Below are positions 5,497 to 8,474 of a stretch of 8,474 nt of DNA, piece after piece. The stretch's first letter is position 1. Every line of letters starts with the position of its first letter. Position numbers and translations under genes: made by a program. This DNA is from JBCBWG01 sp964579305 (GTDB taxonomy: Bacteria > Pseudomonadota > Alphaproteobacteria > Rhizobiales > Hyphomicrobiaceae). The notes under the pieces were generated by a model. It was not told the DNA's origin. It did not search any database and saw only the letters and a program-made list of their open reading frames with translations. The DNA is taken from the NCBI GenBank assembly GCA_964579305.1, contig CAZOGY010000142.1, positions 1 to 8,474 on the forward strand. Reading direction: 5' to 3'.

Positions 5497-6786
5497 TCAG
5501 GAAACCTCAACGTTCTCGACCTTGCCGTCGGCGCCGACGTGCCAGGTTTGGATGCCGTTGTTGTGATAGATCGAGTTCGTCCCGCGGGCGTGACGCAGCT
5601 CGTTCTTGGTCGGCTGGATGTAACCGGTTGAATCGATGGCGCGCGACTGCAGCAGCAGCGGTGAGCCATCCCAGTCGAACTCGTAATAGAAGCGGTGAAC
5701 CGACTTGTTCAGGCTCGGTCCATCGATCCGCGCGCGCCGCCAGTTCTTGCCACCGTCGATGGACACGTCGACACGGTCGACCGTGCCACGGCCCGACCAG
5801 GCAAGGCCCGTGAGGATCGTGAAACCCTTCTTGTGGGTCAACGGTGCCTGCGGCGAAGGATTGGTGATGACAGACTTGGCGTCCATCTCCCACGTGAAGC
5901 GCCGGGCTTTGCCGTTCTCCATGAGATCGGTGTACTTCGACGTTTCTTCGCGTGCGTGCCAAGGCTGATCGCCGACTTCGATGCGGCGGATCCACTTGAC
6001 CCACATGTTGCCTTCCCAGCCTGGGACGACGAGACGGACCGGATAACCCTGCTCAGGGCGCAGCGCTTCGCCGTTCATTTTGAAAGCGATAAGGCAGTCG
6101 TCCAGCGCCTTGAACATCGGCACCGAGCGGTTCATGCCCGACGCGTCGCCGCCTTCCGGCATGATCCATTTGGCGTTCGTTTTCAGACCGGCTTCGTTCA
6201 GCAGGTATTTGAGCGGCACACCCGTGTACATCACGTTGTGAACCATGCCGTGCGTGAACTGGCAGCCATTGAGCTGTGCACCGCGCCATTCCATGCCCGA
6301 GTTCGCCGCGCATTCCAGGAAGTAGACGTGGTTTTCGCGCGGGAAGCGGAGCAGATCCTGGTATGTGAACACCAGCGGCTTTTCGACGAGACCGTTGATC
6401 ATCAAACGGTAGTCGTCCTTGGTCACTTCCGCGACGCCAGCGTGGTGGCGTTCAAAGCACAGGCCGTTCGGCGTGATGATTCCGTCAAGCTCATGCAGCG
6501 GAGTGAAGTTCACAGACGATGCCGTGTCGGCCGTCAACCAGGCAACGTTGCGGCGCACGACCTCGGCTTCATGCTCGGAGGGTTTGCCATAAGGCGCGTT
6601 GTCAACGCCAGGGCCCAGATACTTTGAGGCATCGGGGATGTTGATGATCGCGCTATCGCCTTCAGCAGCGTGCGCAGCCGTTGCGGTCGCAGCGATCGTG
6701 GCCCCGGCGGCAACGGATTTCTTCAGGAAACCTCGACGGCTCGGGGAGTGCCCGGCCGCATCAGGTGTTTTGTTTTGAGACGCCAT
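5497..6786 (-). CDS. soxC: SoxC, molybdenum subunit of Sox sulfane/sulfite dehydrogenase
   Basis: Sulfite-oxidase-family molybdoenzyme of 429 residues, full length for SoxC. With SoxD it oxidises protein-bound sulfane sulfur in the periplasm; cells with SoxCD oxidise thiosulfate fully to sulfate instead of storing sulfur. A twin-arginine signal is at residues 16-23 (SRRGFLKK), with a hydrophobic alanine-rich stretch to about 40, consistent with export of a folded molybdenum protein. The molybdopterin domain spans about 100-290, with Cys159 (YFLECAANSGMEW) as the expected molybdenum ligand, and the Mo-cofactor dimerisation domain is about 310-425. The frame is open to 6981, but 6786 is chosen for AAGGAA 7 nt upstream and because the Tat signal starts here. 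First gene of soxCD. Neither soxXYZAB nor soxR is visible nearby. SorA, the direct sulfite dehydrogenase, is less likely given the overall SoxC-like sequence and the SoxD partner. Confidence 0.95.
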   Translation of the reverse strand: MASQNKTPDAAGHSPSRRGFLKKSVAAGATIAATATAAHAAEGDSAIINIPDASKYLGPGVDNAPYGKPSEHEAEVVRRNVAWLTADTASSVNFTPLHELDGIITPNGLCFERHHAGVAEVTKDDYRLMINGLVEKPLVFTYQDLLRFPRENHVYFLECAANSGMEWRGAQLNGCQFTHGMVHNVMYTGVPLKYLLNEAGLKTNAKWIMPEGGDASGMNRSVPMFKALDDCLIAFKMNGEALRPEQGYPVRLVVPGWEGNMWVKWIRRIEVGDQPWHAREETSKYTDLMENGKARRFTWEMDAKSVITNPSPQAPLTHKKGFTILTGLAWSGRGTVDRVDVSIDGGKNWRRARIDGPSLNKSVHRFYYEFDWDGSPLLLQSRAIDSTGYIQPTKNELRHARGTNSIYHNNGIQTWHVGADGKVENVEVS

Positions 6787-6842
6787 CGCGCGTTCCTTGG
6801 GCTGTTGTGGCAAGCGTTCTTCAGCGCAATGGCGCGATCGTA

Positions 6843-6862
6843 TTCGAATTCCTGCATTCGAA
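6843..6862. promoter_or_regulatory. Candidate operator, 20-bp dyad upstream of soxC
   Basis: TTCGAAT (6843-6849), 6-nt spacer, ATTCGAA (6856-6862): perfect 7-bp arms, each containing the self-complementary TTCGAA. It starts 57 nt ahead of the soxC start codon, a normal place for a repressor or activator site. ArsR-type SoxR repressors are known to control sox genes in other alphaproteobacteria; whether this is such a site is inference. Confidence 0.45.
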
Positions 6863-7150
6863 AAAGCCACCAGCCGTGCATCATTGGTCGAGCCCACGAA
6901 GGTCGAACACGCCGGCGGCATTGCCGTTGGATTGCGTCCGATTCGCCATCCGGGCCCGCAAGCCGGGGTTGCGCTGAACACAGAGAAAATAACAAGACGG
7001 CGCGTTGTGGCGTTTCTTTAAGGACCGGCGTGCAAAGGACACGGCAGCAGGCTTGGCGAGAGCATATCGTCATCGCAGGCCGCACATTGCGGCACGCTTT
7101 ACGTTGGCGAGTGCATTTCGCCGATGCGTGATTTCCAAAAGTCGTAATGA

Positions 7151-7155
7151 AGAGG
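7151..7155 (+). promoter_or_regulatory. Ribosome binding site supporting the GTG start
   Basis: AGAGG lies 7 nt before the GTG at 7163. The in-frame ATG at 7181 has no purine-rich sequence at a suitable distance, so GTG is preferred. An out-of-frame ATG at 7147 precedes it. Confidence 0.55.
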
Positions 7156-7162
7156 CTCGGCC

Positions 7163-8452
7163 GTGGACGAACAACTGAAAATGACGCGCCGAAGGGCGCT
7201 GCGCGAAATTGGGACCGCTGCCATCGGCGGTATCGCGGCCACCAGCACATGGCCATTGCTCGGCACGCAAGCGAATGCAGCCAAGTCCAAACCTGCCCCC
7301 CTCCCCGAATGGGACCACGGTCGCAACTCCGCCTCCGATAAAACGGTTTTGATGTTCCGCGGTAATGGTGCGCATACGTTTTACGGGACCGGTCCAATTC
7401 CCGATAAGGCGCCTGAAGTGGCTTGGCGGATCAGGACATCAGGCGTGCGCCGGCGAACATATGGCGGCAAATACAAGTACTGGAGCGGGATGGGTTGGAC
7501 CGGCAGCGCCATTAAGCTCGGCGATTACGTCTATGTCGGCTCTGTCGATTACAACCTCTATTGCCTGCACGCGATGACCGGCAAAACGGCGTGGAAGTAC
7601 CGCGGCGGCGGCATGTTCAAAAGCTCCGTCTGCGCTTACGACAACCGGCTTTATATCGGCAATACCGATAACTATCTTCACTGCGTTGACGCTGAGACCG
7701 GCAAGCGCGTCTGGCGGATGAATTCCGGCCAGGATATGGATTCTTCGCCTTGCGTTGTTGACGGCCGCCTCTATGTCGCCGGTGAAAGCGGTTTTGCACG
7801 CTGTATCGATCCCGCGACGGGCAAGCATTTCTGGAAAACGGATATCGGCGGGCGCCGGGGTCGCGAACATGGCAGCCACAAAGGTTCTGAGACCTCGCCA
7901 GCGGTCAAAGATGGCGAATACTACACTGGGACGTATGACGGTCGCCTCGTCGCGATTGATACCAAAACCGGCCAAATCCGCTGGCAGGCGAAAACGTACG
8001 ACGATACCGATTCTTCGCCAGTTATCGCTGACGATTTTGTTTACGTGGCCGCCGAAGCGGGCTCGCCGCACCTTTATTGTTTCGACCGCGAGAAAGGCAA
8101 AGAAGTTTGGCGATACCGTTCGCGCGGTGGGTATTACTCCACGGCTGCCGTTTCCGGTGACCGGCTCTACATTGGTGGCGAAGACAAGAACGTGCATTGC
8201 ATAAACGCGCGGACCGGCGAAGCCATCTGGCAATTCGAAACACGATCCAACATTTGGTCCTCGCCAGCCGTTGTCGACGATCGCGTGATCATGGCCGGTC
8301 GCGATTGGCGGATCTATTGTCTCGATGCCAAGACGGGCAAAGAGATCTGGCAAATAAAACTGGACGGCCGCTTCTTGGCCTCGCCGTGCATCGTTGACGG
8401 CAAGATTTGGATCGGTACGGCAACCGGCTACATGTACATGCTCAGCGCCTAA
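7163..8452 (+). CDS. Exported PQQ-like beta-propeller repeat protein
   Basis: A 429-residue protein built of PQQ-type propeller repeats. Tryptophans of the repeat signature fall at 88, 144, 184, 224, 274, 316, 356 and 396, mostly 40 residues apart, following (D/N/H)xxTGxxxW; this fits eight blades. The N-terminus TRRRALREIG (8-17) followed by a hydrophobic segment and QANA (36-39) looks like a Tat signal, so the protein is probably periplasmic or a Tat-exported lipid-free protein. Cysteines recur at one blade position (134, 174, 214, 306, 346, 386), plus 157, 197 and 409. The adjacent-cysteine motif and other marks of catalytic PQQ dehydrogenases are absent, so cofactor binding or catalysis is not supported; a BamB-like scaffold or binding role is possible. 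It is divergent from soxC. Start is GTG. Exact function unknown. Confidence 0.88.
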   Translation: MDEQLKMTRRRALREIGTAAIGGIAATSTWPLLGTQANAAKSKPAPLPEWDHGRNSASDKTVLMFRGNGAHTFYGTGPIPDKAPEVAWRIRTSGVRRRTYGGKYKYWSGMGWTGSAIKLGDYVYVGSVDYNLYCLHAMTGKTAWKYRGGGMFKSSVCAYDNRLYIGNTDNYLHCVDAETGKRVWRMNSGQDMDSSPCVVDGRLYVAGESGFARCIDPATGKHFWKTDIGGRRGREHGSHKGSETSPAVKDGEYYTGTYDGRLVAIDTKTGQIRWQAKTYDDTDSSPVIADDFVYVAAEAGSPHLYCFDREKGKEVWRYRSRGGYYSTAAVSGDRLYIGGEDKNVHCINARTGEAIWQFETRSNIWSSPAVVDDRVIMAGRDWRIYCLDAKTGKEIWQIKLDGRFLASPCIVDGKIWIGTATGYMYMLSA

Positions 8453-8474
8453 TGCATGTCGCGTCCAATTGGAT
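8453..8474. other. Window end, no feature
   Basis: Only 22 bases follow the propeller stop codon; no terminator or new gene can be seen. Confidence 0.6.

Larger units (their letters stand above)
6787..7162. promoter_or_regulatory. Divergent regulatory region between soxCD and the beta-propeller gene
   Basis: This 376-bp stretch has no credible gene: the frames that cross it lack a ribosome binding site and family-like sequence. It must hold the promoters of both flanking transcription units. Visible structure: the TTCGAAT dyad near soxC, and near the propeller gene a direct repeat TTGGCGAG(A/T)GCAT at 7053-7065 and 7104-7116 (12 of 13 identical, 51 bp apart). The second copy also starts a small dyad GGCGA-N7-TCGCC (7106-7122). 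I could not pick out convincing -35/-10 boxes. Confidence 0.6.

Noticed and set aside
5695..6627. 310-codon open frame antisense to soxC
   Set aside because: A GC-rich shadow of soxC: composition is Arg/His/Val-rich, with no domain-like sequence. The soxC reading has clear motifs.
5497..6786. SorA-type direct sulfite dehydrogenase instead of SoxC
   Set aside because: The sequence and the partner cytochrome, whose start follows after one base, match the SoxCD type better; SorB partners are small cytochromes without this SoxD N-terminal region.
6723..7397. Open frames filling the soxC-propeller gap
   Set aside because: They overlap both real genes, lack ribosome binding sites and show no family-like sequence; the region reads as regulatory.
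7439..8353. Long open frame antisense to the beta-propeller gene (304 codons)
   Set aside because: It mirrors the repeat periodicity of the real gene on the opposite strand, has no ribosome binding site, and does not resemble a known protein.
7163..8452. Catalytic PQQ-dependent alcohol dehydrogenase
   Set aside because: Only the propeller repeats are present. The protein is shorter than these enzymes and has no adjacent-cysteine pair or visible cofactor and calcium ligands.

Overview
The window looks like a piece of a GC-rich proteobacterial chromosome, most likely an alphaproteobacterium of the Hyphomicrobiales/Rhodobacterales type. This rests on the base composition, the SoxCD pair, the gene families present and the style of the intergenic palindromes. 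It is inferred from gene content, not from a marker gene. A run of 100 N inside a repeat array shows that this is a draft or metagenome scaffold.

Left part (1-2936): a short-chain dehydrogenase and an FMN-dependent azoreductase form a two-gene minus-strand operon with an ATGCATGA overlap. A LysR-type regulator is transcribed divergently across a 93-bp gap that holds a perfect 6-bp dyad. A small VOC (glyoxalase-fold) metalloprotein follows on the plus strand. With the S-glutathionyl-hydroquinone reductase further right, these genes suggest quinone and electrophile detoxification, but the two blocks are not one operon.

Middle (2937-3415): about 480 bp without a convincing gene, packed with inverted repeats. 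At least three imperfect palindromes lie head to tail (2933-3160), the first including the stop codon of the VOC gene, followed by more isolated dyads. This looks like a nest of small palindromic, MITE-like repeats.

Right part (3416-8452): the minus-strand hydroquinone reductase gene is preceded by an intrinsic terminator (4459-4484) and by a 32-bp tandem repeat array. Each unit of that array is a perfect GC hairpin plus an invariant linker. Upstream of the array is soxC-soxD, the molybdenum and cytochrome subunits of the Sox sulfane/sulfite dehydrogenase. SoxC carries a Tat signal. SoxD has a Sec signal and only one haem site. The array lies between the soxD stop and the terminator, so it is probably transcribed as a soxCD 3' untranslated region. 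Divergent from soxC, across a 376-bp regulatory gap with a 20-bp dyad, is a GTG-started, probably Tat-exported, PQQ-type beta-propeller protein of unknown role. No other sox genes lie in the window.

The most unusual elements are the hairpin array behind soxCD with its assembly break, the palindrome nest at 2933-3160, and the pairing of soxCD with a cysteine-rich beta-propeller exoprotein.
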